Part shown: piece after piece, positions 18,336 to 27,272 of the stretch | Layout of the letters: every line of letters starts with the position of its first letter | How positions within the stretch are numbered: position 1 is the stretch's first letter | DNA from: Candidatus Saccharicenans sp. | GTDB taxonomy: Bacteria > Acidobacteriota > Aminicenantia > Aminicenantales > Saccharicenantaceae | Direction of reading: 5' to 3' | DNA length: 64,000 nt | Assembly (NCBI GenBank): GCA_026414545.1 | Contig: JAOAIU010000055.1 | Coordinates: forward strand, 1 to 64,000 | The notes under the pieces: model-generated | The model's input: only the letters and a program-made list of their open reading frames with translations | Databases searched by the model: none | What the model was told of the DNA's origin: nothing | Made by a program: the position numbers and the translations under genes

Positions 18336-19628
18336 TTACTTGCCTCCTTTCCTGGGGTCGGTGATGTATCCTGTCAGGGCTGAAGCCGCCGCCACCGCTG
18401 GCGAGCAGAGGTAAACTTCAGCTTTGGGATTACCCATCCGCCCCTTGAAATTGCGGTTGGTGGTGGACAGGGCCACCTCGCCATCACCCAAGGCTCCCTG
18501 GTGTACTCCCAGGCAGCAGCCGCAGCCCGGGTTCATGACCACCGCCCCGGCTTTTACCAGGTCGGCAATGTAGCCCAGCTTAAGAGCCTGCTGGTAGATA
18601 CGGAAGGAAGCCGGAAAGACCAGCATCCTGACACCCTTCGCTATCTTCTTGCCTTTGAGAATTTTCGCCGCTACCGCCAGGTCATCAAGCCGGCCATTGG
18701 TGCAGGAACCGATGACAATCTGGTCCACTTTGACCTTCCCCACCTTGCCGACCGGCTTGACATTGTCCACAGTGTGAGGACAGGCCACCATCGGCTCCAG
18801 CCTGGAAACATCAATTTCCACCACCCGTTCATATTCGGCATCGGGGTCGGGCCCGAAGATGTCGATCTTGCCTTTGACCCTGGCTTCTTCCCTGAGATAA
18901 CGCAACGTTTCCCTATCTGGCGGAACGAGGCCCGAAGTGGCGCCAGCCTCGACCGACATGTTGCAGACAGTCAACCGCCCGGAAGTGCTCATGTTCTCGA
19001 TAGCCGGTCCGTGGTATTCCAGAACCTTAAAATTGGCCCCTTCGGCCGAAATCAGACCGATCAGGTGCAGGATAAAATCCTTGGGCAGGACGTGGCGCGG
19101 GAATTTCCCTTTAGCCACCACCTGGATGGTTCCGGGGACTTCCACGTTGAGCACCTGGCCCAGGGCCCAGACCGAAGCCATTTCCGTGGCCCCGATACCG
19201 AAGCTGAAGGCGCCCAGAGCCCCGTGAGATGTGGTGTGGCTGTCGGTGCCGACCACCACCGTGCCCGGCAGAACATAACCGCTCTCCGGTAAAATCTGAT
19301 GGCAGATTCCGCCCTCATCACCCCTGATGTCATGGAACTTTTTAATTTTTTGAGCCGCCACGAATTCACGGATTTTCTTCTGGTTGGTGGCCGTTTTAGC
19401 ACTCTCGGCCGGGACGCGGTGGTCCAGGATGATGGCGATTTTATCCGGGTCCCAGACTTTTGGCTTTAATCCTGTATCCTTATAGACTTCCAGGAATTGA
19501 TTGATGACCAGAGCCGCATTCTCGTGCGACATGGCCAGGCTTACTCTTGGCTCAACCACCTGGCCAGCCCGAACCTGTTTCTGGCCGGTAGCCCTGGCCA
19601 GAATTTTTTCCACCATGGTCAGGCCCAT
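18336..19628 (-). CDS. Aconitase-superfamily large subunit (LeuC/DmdA-like), [4Fe-4S]
   Basis: A 430-residue hydro-lyase catalytic subunit of the short archaeal-type LeuC group. Iron-sulfur ligands are visible in IGSCTNGR and in NPGCGCCLG. Also present are SHENAALVI, DHRVPAES, VVGTDSHTTSHGALGAFSFG and the C-terminal NRNFKGRMGNPKAEVYLCSP block. GGAGG lies seven bases before the ATG. With the small subunit it should catalyse a reversible hydration/dehydration of a branched or substituted malate. The neighbouring isocitrate-lyase-family gene suggests the product is then cleaved. The order lyase, large subunit, small subunit on one strand suggests an operon, although 135 bases separate the lyase from this gene. 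Confidence 0.85.
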   Translation of the reverse strand: MGLTMVEKILARATGQKQVRAGQVVEPRVSLAMSHENAALVINQFLEVYKDTGLKPKVWDPDKIAIILDHRVPAESAKTATNQKKIREFVAAQKIKKFHDIRGDEGGICHQILPESGYVLPGTVVVGTDSHTTSHGALGAFSFGIGATEMASVWALGQVLNVEVPGTIQVVAKGKFPRHVLPKDFILHLIGLISAEGANFKVLEYHGPAIENMSTSGRLTVCNMSVEAGATSGLVPPDRETLRYLREEARVKGKIDIFGPDPDAEYERVVEIDVSRLEPMVACPHTVDNVKPVGKVGKVKVDQIVIGSCTNGRLDDLAVAAKILKGKKIAKGVRMLVFPASFRIYQQALKLGYIADLVKAGAVVMNPGCGCCLGVHQGALGDGEVALSTTNRNFKGRMGNPKAEVYLCSPAVAAASALTGYITDPRKGGK

Positions 19629-19763
19629 CTTCTAACCTCCTTCCCGGTTTCTGACCGGGTTGATTATTTTCTCAGGGTATCCATGGCTGGATACCGGTTG
19701 CTGTCACTTTTTCCAAGCAACCATCTCTTTCTTTCTCAATTTATCAGCCAGTCTGCCTTCATC

Positions 19764-20675
19764 CTATTTATACTTACACTCCAGCTTTTCCTTGGGCAGG
19801 TATTCTTCTTCCAGTTTCCGGTACTCTTTGAGCCCGACAAAGGTGGTGAACTCTTCAAAGCTGGAGAGCCACTGGGTCTGACCGGCCAGGATTCCGGTTG
19901 GCGAATTTTTAAGGGCAGTGAAGAAATCCATCAGCGCCCTGTGCATGACCATTATGGAAGCTACCGGAATGGAAACCCGGCCCACACCCAGCCTGGCCAG
20001 CTCGGGGATAGGAATGAGCTCGGTTTTTACGCCGCTGACGGCGTCCATCAGGTTAACCGACAACGGGCCCTTTATTTCTTTGACTGCTCTCTCGATATCT
20101 GCCCGGCTCTTAATTCCGTCTATGAAGGCCAGGTCAGCCCCGGCTTCCAGGTACAGGTTGCAGCGACGAATGGCCTCATCCAGGCCGGCCAGGGCAAAGA
20201 CATCCGTCCTGGCATTGATGATGAAATCGGGGTCCAGCCGGTCGCGAACCTTAGCGCAGGCTTTTATTTTGCCGACCATTTCTTCTGCCGGGATGACTTC
20301 CTTGCCGGCCAAGTGGCCGCAACGCTTGGGGAAAACCTGGTCCTCTATGTTCATTCCAGCCGCCCCCATGGTGATGACCCGCTCGGTTATCCAGGCAGCG
20401 TTGATGGCGTTGCCGCCACCGGTATCCACGTCGGCCATGACCGGGATGTTGACTGCCTGGACGATATTCCAGGTGAGGTCAAGCACGTCTTTCATCTGGA
20501 CCAGGCCGACATCTGGTTTGGCCAGGAGGGAACCGGCCAGGCCGAAGCCCGAAACCTGGATGGCTTCAAAGCCGCATTTTTCGATAATTCTGGCACTCAA
20601 AGCGTCGTGGCAACCGGGAACCACCACCGCCCGGCGCTCCATGATGGCTTTTCTCAGAACCGTGGTCTTTTTCAT
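19764..20675 (-). CDS. Isocitrate lyase/PEP mutase-family lyase (dimethylmalate/methylisocitrate lyase-like)
   Basis: A 303-residue TIM-barrel protein. The catalytic loop is FPKRCGHLAGKEVI (Cys119), the mark of true C-C lyases in this superfamily; PEP mutases lack that Cys. Metal ligands are in MADVDTGGGNA (Asp82, Asp84) and NIEDQ (Glu111, Asp112). This length and loop fit 2-methylisocitrate lyase or 2,3-dimethylmalate lyase. AAGGAG is placed six bases before ATG 20675; a TTG one codon upstream is less likely. The next genes on the strand encode LeuCD-like hydro-lyase subunits. No citrate synthase homologue is present, which argues against a methylcitrate cycle in this location. Confidence 0.8.
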   Translation of the reverse strand: MKKTTVLRKAIMERRAVVVPGCHDALSARIIEKCGFEAIQVSGFGLAGSLLAKPDVGLVQMKDVLDLTWNIVQAVNIPVMADVDTGGGNAINAAWITERVITMGAAGMNIEDQVFPKRCGHLAGKEVIPAEEMVGKIKACAKVRDRLDPDFIINARTDVFALAGLDEAIRRCNLYLEAGADLAFIDGIKSRADIERAVKEIKGPLSVNLMDAVSGVKTELIPIPELARLGVGRVSIPVASIMVMHRALMDFFTALKNSPTGILAGQTQWLSSFEEFTTFVGLKEYRKLEEEYLPKEKLECKYK

Positions 20676-20690
20676 CAATTTCTCCTTGGG

Positions 20691-20718
20691 TTGTATTAAA
20701 TTGAAGAATTATTATAAT
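20691..20718 (+). promoter_or_regulatory. Promoter for the TipAS-MFS pair
   Basis: TTGTAT, 16 bases, TATAAT, ending 36 bases before the ATG at 20755. It lies in the divergent region shared with the lyase gene. Confidence 0.5.
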
Positions 20719-20754
20719 AGGAAAAACTTAAATTTACCACCGGGAGGCAAGGTC

Positions 20755-21117
20755 ATGTCAGAAACCAAAAAAGCAGGCTGGGCGGAAAAGTTTTATAGCC
20801 CCGAAGAGCTGGCCGAGTTTGCCGAGATGGGCCGCAGGTTTACCCCGGAAGAACTGACAGCTTATCAGAACAAATGGGCAGACCTGATTTCAGAAATAAG
20901 AAATAACTTGCATACTTCTCCAGATAGCCCGGAAGCCAGGGATTTACTCCGGCGCTGGCAAGAATTGCTGGCCGAAGGCTTTGCCGGACACGAAAGATTG
21001 CTGGCCAGGGTCGGCCAGGCCTACCAGCAGGGAGCAATCCCCCAGGAATACTCCATGATAGGACCCGAAATCTGGGCCTTCATCAAGAAAGTCCAGGAGT
21101 CCTTGCCCCAGAAATAA
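20755..21117 (+). CDS. Stand-alone TipAS-like antibiotic-binding domain protein
   Basis: A 120-residue, all-helical soluble protein resembling the TipAS effector domain of MerR-type TipA regulators. The evidence is the order KFYSPEELAEF, a second PEEL helix start, a WADLISEIR helix, the LLRRWQELLAEGFAG segment and the terminal PEIWAFIKKVQES helix. No DNA-binding domain is attached. TipAS domains bind thiopeptides and other drugs covalently or tightly. Start: GGGAGG precedes ATG 20755; a longer in-frame extension upstream runs antisense through the lyase gene and is rejected. An MFS carrier gene starts 13 bases later, so a sequestration-plus-efflux unit is a reasonable inference. Confidence 0.65.
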   Translation: MSETKKAGWAEKFYSPEELAEFAEMGRRFTPEELTAYQNKWADLISEIRNNLHTSPDSPEARDLLRRWQELLAEGFAGHERLLARVGQAYQQGAIPQEYSMIGPEIWAFIKKVQESLPQK

Positions 21118-21130
21118 ACACGAGGAGAAA

Positions 21131-22477
21131 ATGTTGCCTGCCTCAGGTCGGCTGGCTGAGTATCTTTTCGGCTGGTTCCGGAAAACACCGGCCCCGGCCC
21201 GACGGGCGCTGCTGGCCTCCTGTTTTGGCTGGATGCTCGATTCCTTCGACGTCATGCTCTATGCCCTGGTCCTGGCCCATCTGATGAGCGACCTGTCGAT
21301 GTCCAAGCCCACGGCCGGCCTTCTGGGTTCGCTAACTCTCCTGGCTTCGGCTTTCGGCGGCATGATCTTTGGCCTGGTGGCTGACCGGCTAGGGCGGACG
21401 GTCGCCCTGCGGGCCAGCATCCTCATTTACTCCATTTTCACCTTCATGTGCGGGCTGAGCCAGAATGTTTTTCAACTCGGACTTTACCGAGTTTTTCTGG
21501 GCCTGGGAATGGGTGGGGAATGGGCTTCGGGCGCCGCCCTGGTTTCTGAGTACTTCCCATCGGAACACCGGGGTAAAGCCCTCGGCTTCATGCAGAGCTT
21601 CTGGGCCGTGGGCTATGCCCTGGCCGCGGTCGTAACCGCTGTCATCTTACCCCGCCTGGGCTGGAGGGCTGTCTTTTTCGTGGGCATCCTGCCTGCACTC
21701 CTGGTTTTCTGGATTCAGTCCAGGGTGGAAGAGCCAGAGCTCTGGAAAAGAACCCGCCGGCCCGAACTTTTCCGGCCATCTTCCGATTTTGATAAATCTC
21801 AAAATTTAATCCCGGGTGGCCAATCCATTTCTGAGAATGAAACCAGGCCTGCGAAAAAAATTGAGCCCGGAAAATCTGCTTCTTCAATTTCCAGGGAGTT
21901 GTTAAGAATTACTCTGGCCGTGACCCTGATGAACGCTCTAACCATGTTTGCCTGGTGGGGCTTCAACCTCTGGATTCCAGGCTATCTGTCTCTGGACCAG
22001 TCTCAGGGCGGTGTGGGTCTGACCACCAGGCACATGTCTTCCCTGGTCATCTTTATGCAATTTGGGATGTGGCTGGGTTATCTGACCTTTGGCTACGTCA
22101 GCGATTCTCTCGGGCGGAAAAAAAGTTATGTCATCTACCTGGTCTCGGCCAGCCTGCTGGTTTTTCTCTATTCCATTGCCCGGAGCCCCCTGCTGCTTTT
22201 CTTCCTGGGGCCGGTGGTAGCCTTCTTCGGAACGGGTTATTTTTCCGGATTCGGGGCGCTGACGGCCGAGCTCTTTCCCACCCGCATCCGAGCTACCCTG
22301 CAGGGCATTACCTACAACAGCGGACGAATCGTTTCGGCCATAGCCCCGCTGGCCATAGGTTCCATGGCCCAGCAAAGAGGTTTCCAGGTAGCCTTCTGGC
22401 TGGTTTCAGCCGCCTTTGTCCTGGCTGCTCTCTCCTGGAGCCTGATTCCGGAGACCAGGGGCCGGGAGCTGCAGTAG
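21131..22477 (+). CDS. MFS transporter, metabolite:H+ symporter/exporter type
   Basis: A 448-residue 12-helix carrier. The N-half has the A-motif GLVADRLGRTVALRAS and the helix pair GLGMGGEWASGAALVSEYFP, characteristic of the aromatic acid/sialic acid/sugar-phosphate related MFS branch. The second A-motif is FGYVSDSLGRKKSYV and the C-terminal half has LFPTRIRATLQGITYNSGRI. A long, hydrophilic central loop lies near residues 210-260. It starts 13 bases after the TipAS-like gene with GAGGAG before the ATG, so they are probably co-transcribed. Substrate may be a carboxylate or a drug; the neighbour hints at the latter but does not prove it. Confidence 0.75.
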   Translation: MLPASGRLAEYLFGWFRKTPAPARRALLASCFGWMLDSFDVMLYALVLAHLMSDLSMSKPTAGLLGSLTLLASAFGGMIFGLVADRLGRTVALRASILIYSIFTFMCGLSQNVFQLGLYRVFLGLGMGGEWASGAALVSEYFPSEHRGKALGFMQSFWAVGYALAAVVTAVILPRLGWRAVFFVGILPALLVFWIQSRVEEPELWKRTRRPELFRPSSDFDKSQNLIPGGQSISENETRPAKKIEPGKSASSISRELLRITLAVTLMNALTMFAWWGFNLWIPGYLSLDQSQGGVGLTTRHMSSLVIFMQFGMWLGYLTFGYVSDSLGRKKSYVIYLVSASLLVFLYSIARSPLLLFFLGPVVAFFGTGYFSGFGALTAELFPTRIRATLQGITYNSGRIVSAIAPLAIGSMAQQRGFQVAFWLVSAAFVLAALSWSLIPETRGRELQ

Positions 22478-22787
22478 AGGGAATTAGGGCCGAACCCGGT
22501 AAGGGTACAAGTCAACTAGAGACAGTTAGCGGTTGGCCACAAGACAGGGCGGCCGTGTCGGATGGTCTTCTGAACCCCATCTATTTCCTACTAATTTAGT
22601 AGGATTTATTGAGCCTCTGCTCGTCTGGTGAAAATTGGGGTCAATTTCGACCATAAGAACTGATCCGTCCACACAGGATACCCGCCGTTCGGCATGGAAG
22701 AATGCCTTAGCGTCCAGAACATTGCGGTCCCCGTGGAGCGACGGAGGTTGGCCCGGGTCATAGCCGGTCTCTTAAAAAGCAGCCGGC
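22478..22787. other. Intergenic region with a 25-base repeat copy
   Basis: It lies between the convergent MFS and AOR genes. It contains one copy of a palindromic repeat (22585-22609). A minus-strand frame open for about 85 codons has no start with a ribosome binding site and no recognised domain, so no gene is called. Confidence 0.4.
22585..22609. repeat. 25-base palindromic repeat, copy 1
   Basis: Core TCCTACTAA-T-TTAGTAGGA is a perfect 9-base inverted repeat around one base (22586-22604). The same 25 bases, including the flanking TTTAT, recur at 57538-57562 upstream of the hemerythrin/DUF438 gene. In this copy no gene start is nearby. Confidence 0.7.
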
Positions 22788-24746
22788 TCAGTCAATCTCC
22801 AATTCTTTAAGAAGTCTATCCGGCACCAGCCCCTCTGCTGTCCATTTCTGATGCTGATAATAAGCATCGAGAATGGCGCTGTAATAAGCCGGGTCGATGG
22901 CCTTCCCGGCCTGGGGGCCAGCAGTCAGGGGCTCGGTGAACTTGGGCGGGATGAAGGCATCGTATTCGCGCCGGCGCCCCTGCTGGTTATTAACGTACCT
23001 TTCCAGGGTGTAAATCCTCCGCCCGCAGGCCTTCAAGGTTTCAGCCGTGTATTCGATTCCGGTCAGGGCCCGGTACATTTCCAAAAAATCGGGCGAGGTG
23101 AAATCCTCGGTGAAGAAGTCGCACAGGCCGAGCGAGTCGGTCAGGGCCTTGCCCAGCTGGCTTCCGGCTACGTAGGCAGCCAGGTTCTCCGCCCCCTCCA
23201 GTCCACCCTCCTCGGCCTGGATGGTCCAGGCATAAGTGTGATCGCCGCGGCCGCGGTTGGAGGTACCGTAGGCAGTGAACATGCCCGGGAAAACTTTGGG
23301 CTCAATGCCGGCATAGCCCAGCCCGGCGTAAGATGTGGTCAGGCAGCGGACTATTTCCTCCGGGCTGGCGCTGGCCCTTGATTTCATCAGTTCATCAGCG
23401 ACCAGGTCCGTCGGCCGTCTAAGAAGCAACCCGAGGTCGCTCCGACCGTAGACAATCTGTTCCAGGCAGCTGATCATGCTGGCGGTGTTCCCGAATTCAG
23501 GCGCTTCAGGAAACGGCAGCCAACCTTTTTCCCGAAGCTCCATAGCCCCGGCCACGACACTGCCAAAGGTCATGGTATCAATGCCGTATTCGTTACAAAG
23601 GTGATTCAGGTAGAAAATACCGTCCCGGTCTGTAAGGCAACAGTTTATCCACAGGGCAATGGTTTCAAATTCTGGTCGCACTCCTTCGTGGGCGTAATTC
23701 CCGTCTCTGACCGCCGCGCTGCGGGTGCACATGATATGGCGGCAGCGGTTGCAGACTTTATGCTTGCCGGCAATTTCCAGGAAAGCCGCGGTGGAAACCC
23801 GGCGGTAGAGCTCCGGGTCAAAATAGCCCTCATCAAAATTATGCCAGGGCAGGTATCCCCCTTTCTTGCCCAGATAGCTTCCATGGAAAGCGCGATCCAG
23901 CCACCAGGTGGTTCCCGTCTCAGGGCGGAAGGAGGCCGTCCAGTTGGGGTCGTGGACATGGCTGTTGACCGCCTCGTCTATTACCTTTGATTTTTCCAGG
24001 AATTTCTCTCGCTCGAAAAATTCAGGCAGCTGCTTTCCATAAGCGGTGATGGCCGTCAGATTTTTCGAACCGAAAACCGCTCCGGCCCCGCCGCGGCCGA
24101 AATTCCGGTGATAATCATTGGTCAGGCAGGCAAAGGCCACCTGGTTCCACCCGGCCGGCCCGGCGCAGACAGTGGAGGAACCCGGGTATTTCCGGCCCAG
24201 GTAATCAGTTGTTTCTGAGGCCCGGCGCAGCACTTTCTGGCCGTTAACCTCTTCGAAAAGCTCGGGCTCCGCTTCCAGCACCCGAACCTGCCCCTCCGAA
24301 ACCAGAATCCGGACGGGCCGGTCAGCCCGGCCGTCTATGACCAGCTGGTCAAAGCCGGCTCTTTTCAACATGTTGGGGAAGAGCCCGCCACAGCTGGAAT
24401 GGGTCAGCAGGCCAAAGATGGGGGCCCGGTTACCCAACCACTCCTTGCGGACCGGCGAATAGGTGAAAGGACTGATAAAGGAACAGGAACCGCGCCCGGC
24501 CGTGGGAATGGCCGTATCGTTCAGGGAAGAATTGCCGATGATGAGGCGGTTGGCCGGAGAGAGAGGGTCTCTCAGCCAGCCTTTTTCTTTCAGGTGCTGG
24601 TAAATCAGGTAAGCCTGGACACCCCGCCCGCCCAGGTAAAGGCGGTAGAGGTGGGCCGGGGCTTCCTTAATCTCCACCCGGCCTGAACTCAAATCGATAA
24701 AAGCCCATTTTCCGGTATAGCCGTAATATTCTTTTCGGTCAGCCAT
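22788..24746 (-). CDS. Aldehyde:ferredoxin oxidoreductase family, tungstopterin
   Basis: A 652-residue AOR-family protein. N-terminal WAFIDLSSGRVEI, YLGGRGVQAYLIY and the ~GGAGAVFGSKNLTAITAYG block are family marks. The [4Fe-4S] Cys set is CNRCRHIMC plus Cys in DSLGLCDFF. Spacing in the first cluster is C-x2-C-x4-C, one residue longer than the C-x2-C-x3-C I recall for the Pyrococcus AOR, so it may belong to an uncharacterised clade. CAGGAG precedes ATG 24746; a longer frame reaches 24935 but overlaps the barrel gene and lacks a good site. Expected reaction: oxidation of an aldehyde to an acid with ferredoxin, using W or Mo pterin. No MoaD-like or ferredoxin partner gene is adjacent. It suits anaerobic amino-acid fermentation. 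Confidence 0.88.
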   Translation of the reverse strand: MADRKEYYGYTGKWAFIDLSSGRVEIKEAPAHLYRLYLGGRGVQAYLIYQHLKEKGWLRDPLSPANRLIIGNSSLNDTAIPTAGRGSCSFISPFTYSPVRKEWLGNRAPIFGLLTHSSCGGLFPNMLKRAGFDQLVIDGRADRPVRILVSEGQVRVLEAEPELFEEVNGQKVLRRASETTDYLGRKYPGSSTVCAGPAGWNQVAFACLTNDYHRNFGRGGAGAVFGSKNLTAITAYGKQLPEFFEREKFLEKSKVIDEAVNSHVHDPNWTASFRPETGTTWWLDRAFHGSYLGKKGGYLPWHNFDEGYFDPELYRRVSTAAFLEIAGKHKVCNRCRHIMCTRSAAVRDGNYAHEGVRPEFETIALWINCCLTDRDGIFYLNHLCNEYGIDTMTFGSVVAGAMELREKGWLPFPEAPEFGNTASMISCLEQIVYGRSDLGLLLRRPTDLVADELMKSRASASPEEIVRCLTTSYAGLGYAGIEPKVFPGMFTAYGTSNRGRGDHTYAWTIQAEEGGLEGAENLAAYVAGSQLGKALTDSLGLCDFFTEDFTSPDFLEMYRALTGIEYTAETLKACGRRIYTLERYVNNQQGRRREYDAFIPPKFTEPLTAGPQAGKAIDPAYYSAILDAYYQHQKWTAEGLVPDRLLKELEID

Positions 24747-24924
24747 AGCCTCTCCTGAAAAAAGATTGAACAGGCTGATTATAAGAAAACTTATCTTCGG
24801 CAGCAAACCTTTTGTTCTGACCACCTGGCCACCAAGAATATCTCCTGGGCCCGAAGACAAGCCTGATTCAGTAGCCCGGTGGCTTCCTGATAATCTGGCA
24901 ATAAAAGACCCCGAGCTGCGGGTG

Positions 24925-27258
24925 TCAGTTGACACCAGCCCGGGTTCGGCCGGTATAGATCACCGGCCGCGGGAGGAAGACAATCCTCATTTCTTTGATA
25001 GATTCCCCGGGCTTGAGCATTATCTTCAGCGGCAACTCGGTCTGAAGCCTGACCCCCCGGGGCACAGTTTCCTCATCAACCGACAACTCGTACTGGCCGG
25101 GCAGGATATTTTCAAAAGTGAACCGTCCCTTCCCATCGCTGTAGCAGGTCAGCTCTTCCGGTTGAAAATCTTTCAGAGTTTCCGGTCTGCTGATGTTGTC
25201 GATGGCCTTCATAACAACCAGGATGTCCTTGAGCGGTTGGTCCTCTTCATCCAGGAAACCGTTCTTATTGACATCCTGAAAAACAGTTCCGCTGACTGCG
25301 GCCCCCTCGACCAGGACATATTCCAGCCGGGAAGTCTTTCTCTTTTCCACGACCAGCACCCGGCGTTCCTGCCCTGACAGGTAATATTCGGCCGGGATCT
25401 GACTGATCTCCAGGTTGACAGAATGGAGACCCTCCGGCACCCGGCTGAAAACAAACCGGCCCTGACCGTCCGAACTGGCGCTGCTGCCGTCCTCGAGATA
25501 AAAAGTAACGCCCGGGAAAGCCCGGTCCTCCGCATCAAAAATTCCGTTTAGGTTCCGGTCGGAGAAAACCAGGCCCTCTATCCGCCCGAGTCCGGTCAAC
25601 ACCGGACTCGTGGTTCGACCCTGATAGGCAGCCACTTCGCCCCAATTAAAACGCCGGTCTATCTTTAGAGTCACCCAGTAATTGGCCGGCTGCGATGATT
25701 GAAGCGGCCAGCTGGCCCGAAAATCCAGCCTGAGTTTCAGGCCCAGGGGGAGCCACCTCCCGAGGCCCAGGTAGAGCTCAGCCCTTTTCGTGGACTGGGT
25801 GACAAAATACCAGGATCTGAGGTCAAGATAAGACAGCTCACCGTAAAAATCCGTGCCAAACAAAAAGGGAGAATAAGTAGCCAGCCGGAGCCGGGTCAGG
25901 TCGGAGAGTTTATTCTCCAGGTAATCATAGTAGCGGCTGTCCTCGGCTTCCAGCAGCAGGTAGGCACTTCTCAAATAGCTGTATCTCAGCCCCAGGTAAA
26001 AGGAAGGATAGTTGAAATCGTTCTGGTCGTTTACCCGGTCGTCGTAATGCTGGAACCTGGCCCGAAGATAGGGATAGAAGCGGCCCAAATTCTTGGAAAC
26101 CTGGAGATAAATCCCGGGGCTGATGAAGTTCCGGTAATTTTCTCCAGAGTGCCGGGACTCGGCGGCACTTAGGTCCAGCCGGACAGTCAGGTCCGGCCAG
26201 GGCGGAGTTACCAGGGAAAACCCGGAGCTTACCCGCCAGAAATCGGCGGTGTTGAGACCAGGTCGCCGGTCGACGTTATCATGGTAGTAATCGGCCGAAC
26301 CGAAAAGAAAAACCCGACGCCGCGTCTGGTAGCGCCAGGAAGTAAACAGCCCTTCCTGGTCCCGGTCGTAGGCCAACTCGCTGCTCAGGTTCCTGAAGTC
26401 GACATCTATCCGCCGGTAGTTAACTTCCAGCGACCAGCGTTTTCCCTCAAGAAGCGGACCGAAGCGGATGGAGGTCCCGGGAATTTTTACCTGGTCGTTC
26501 TCTCCGGCCGACAGGCTGGCCCTGGTGTCCATGACAAACCTGGCCCGCTCGCCGAAACGCAGCTCCGATTCTACAAACAGAATATCATTGGTTCTGGTCA
26601 GCAATTCGCCGCTCCAGCTTCTTTCATTTTCACTGTGCACAAAGCCAAATCCAAGAAAATACTTTTTATCGGGTTCCAGTCGCCCCATGAAACCGGTGGC
26701 CGTCTGTTCGGTCAGCGAATAGAAATTTCCCAGGAGGCCGGTCAGCCTGGCCACCTTTCCGCTGAAGACTTCCAGGCCATATTTCCTATGCTCGACGCCG
26801 GCACTAACCCCGCGCAGGTAATTGTAGGCCGGGTAATAATTGGTGAAGCGGTAGCCCAGGTTGGTTAGCTGCAGGCTATGGTCGCCCAGTCTTAAATTCA
26901 GAGACAGACGGCCAACCTGGAAACCCTGCCAGCTCAGGTACCAGTGAGCCGCCTCCAGGCCGGAAGACGACAGGCGGCCATCAAACCAGCCGTTGACTGT
27001 TCCATAATTTATAAATTTCTGCCAGAGGTCGAGGTGCATGATATTTTCGTATTCATTGGCGTAAAGGGGGCTGGTTTGAGAATAAAGCCGGCTCCGGTTC
27101 CAGTACGACAGATTTATATAACCTTGCTGGGAAAATAGGTCCGAAATTAAGAAGAGAACAGAGAGGAATAAGAATAAGAAGAGGCGGCCGGGCGAATTAG
27201 CCAGGAGGGAAAGGCCCTCTCTGCCTTCCGCTGCCCACACCTTCTGTCTATAACTCAT
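24925..27258 (-). CDS. Outer-membrane beta-barrel with two SdrD-B-like domains, usher-like
   Basis: A 777-residue secreted protein. After a signal peptide (LFLFLFLSVLFLISDLFS), roughly residues 45-570 are alternating aromatic beta-strands ending in Y/W/F, as in large outer-membrane barrels. Two Ig-like B-type domains follow, each with a calcium-loop motif: FSDRNLNGIFDAEDRAFPGV and FQDVNKNGFLDEEDQPLKDI, each then DGxGRFxF. Size and the C-terminal Ig domains recall fimbrial ushers, but no FimD/PapC N-terminal domain was recognised, so usher function is inference. It starts at ATG 27258, 14 bases after the beta-sandwich gene, last in the chain chaperone-subunit-subunit-barrel. A longer frame to 27333 is rejected. 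Confidence 0.6.
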   Translation of the reverse strand: MSYRQKVWAAEGREGLSLLANSPGRLFLFLFLSVLFLISDLFSQQGYINLSYWNRSRLYSQTSPLYANEYENIMHLDLWQKFINYGTVNGWFDGRLSSSGLEAAHWYLSWQGFQVGRLSLNLRLGDHSLQLTNLGYRFTNYYPAYNYLRGVSAGVEHRKYGLEVFSGKVARLTGLLGNFYSLTEQTATGFMGRLEPDKKYFLGFGFVHSENERSWSGELLTRTNDILFVESELRFGERARFVMDTRASLSAGENDQVKIPGTSIRFGPLLEGKRWSLEVNYRRIDVDFRNLSSELAYDRDQEGLFTSWRYQTRRRVFLFGSADYYHDNVDRRPGLNTADFWRVSSGFSLVTPPWPDLTVRLDLSAAESRHSGENYRNFISPGIYLQVSKNLGRFYPYLRARFQHYDDRVNDQNDFNYPSFYLGLRYSYLRSAYLLLEAEDSRYYDYLENKLSDLTRLRLATYSPFLFGTDFYGELSYLDLRSWYFVTQSTKRAELYLGLGRWLPLGLKLRLDFRASWPLQSSQPANYWVTLKIDRRFNWGEVAAYQGRTTSPVLTGLGRIEGLVFSDRNLNGIFDAEDRAFPGVTFYLEDGSSASSDGQGRFVFSRVPEGLHSVNLEISQIPAEYYLSGQERRVLVVEKRKTSRLEYVLVEGAAVSGTVFQDVNKNGFLDEEDQPLKDILVVMKAIDNISRPETLKDFQPEELTCYSDGKGRFTFENILPGQYELSVDEETVPRGVRLQTELPLKIMLKPGESIKEMRIVFLPRPVIYTGRTRAGVN

Positions 27259-27272
27259 TTCCCTTCCGCCAC

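Noticed and set aside
19497-20699. A 400-codon plus-strand frame across leuC and the lyase
   Set aside because: Antisense to two recognised enzymes whose motifs are complete; no start signal or domain.
19918-20754. Upstream in-frame extension of the TipAS-like protein
   Set aside because: Runs antisense through the lyase gene; the domain and Shine-Dalgarno both begin at 20755.
22500-22755. Minus-strand reading frame in the MFS-AOR gap suggesting a decayed gene
   Set aside because: No start codon with a ribosome site, no recognisable domain, and part of it is just the palindrome translated.
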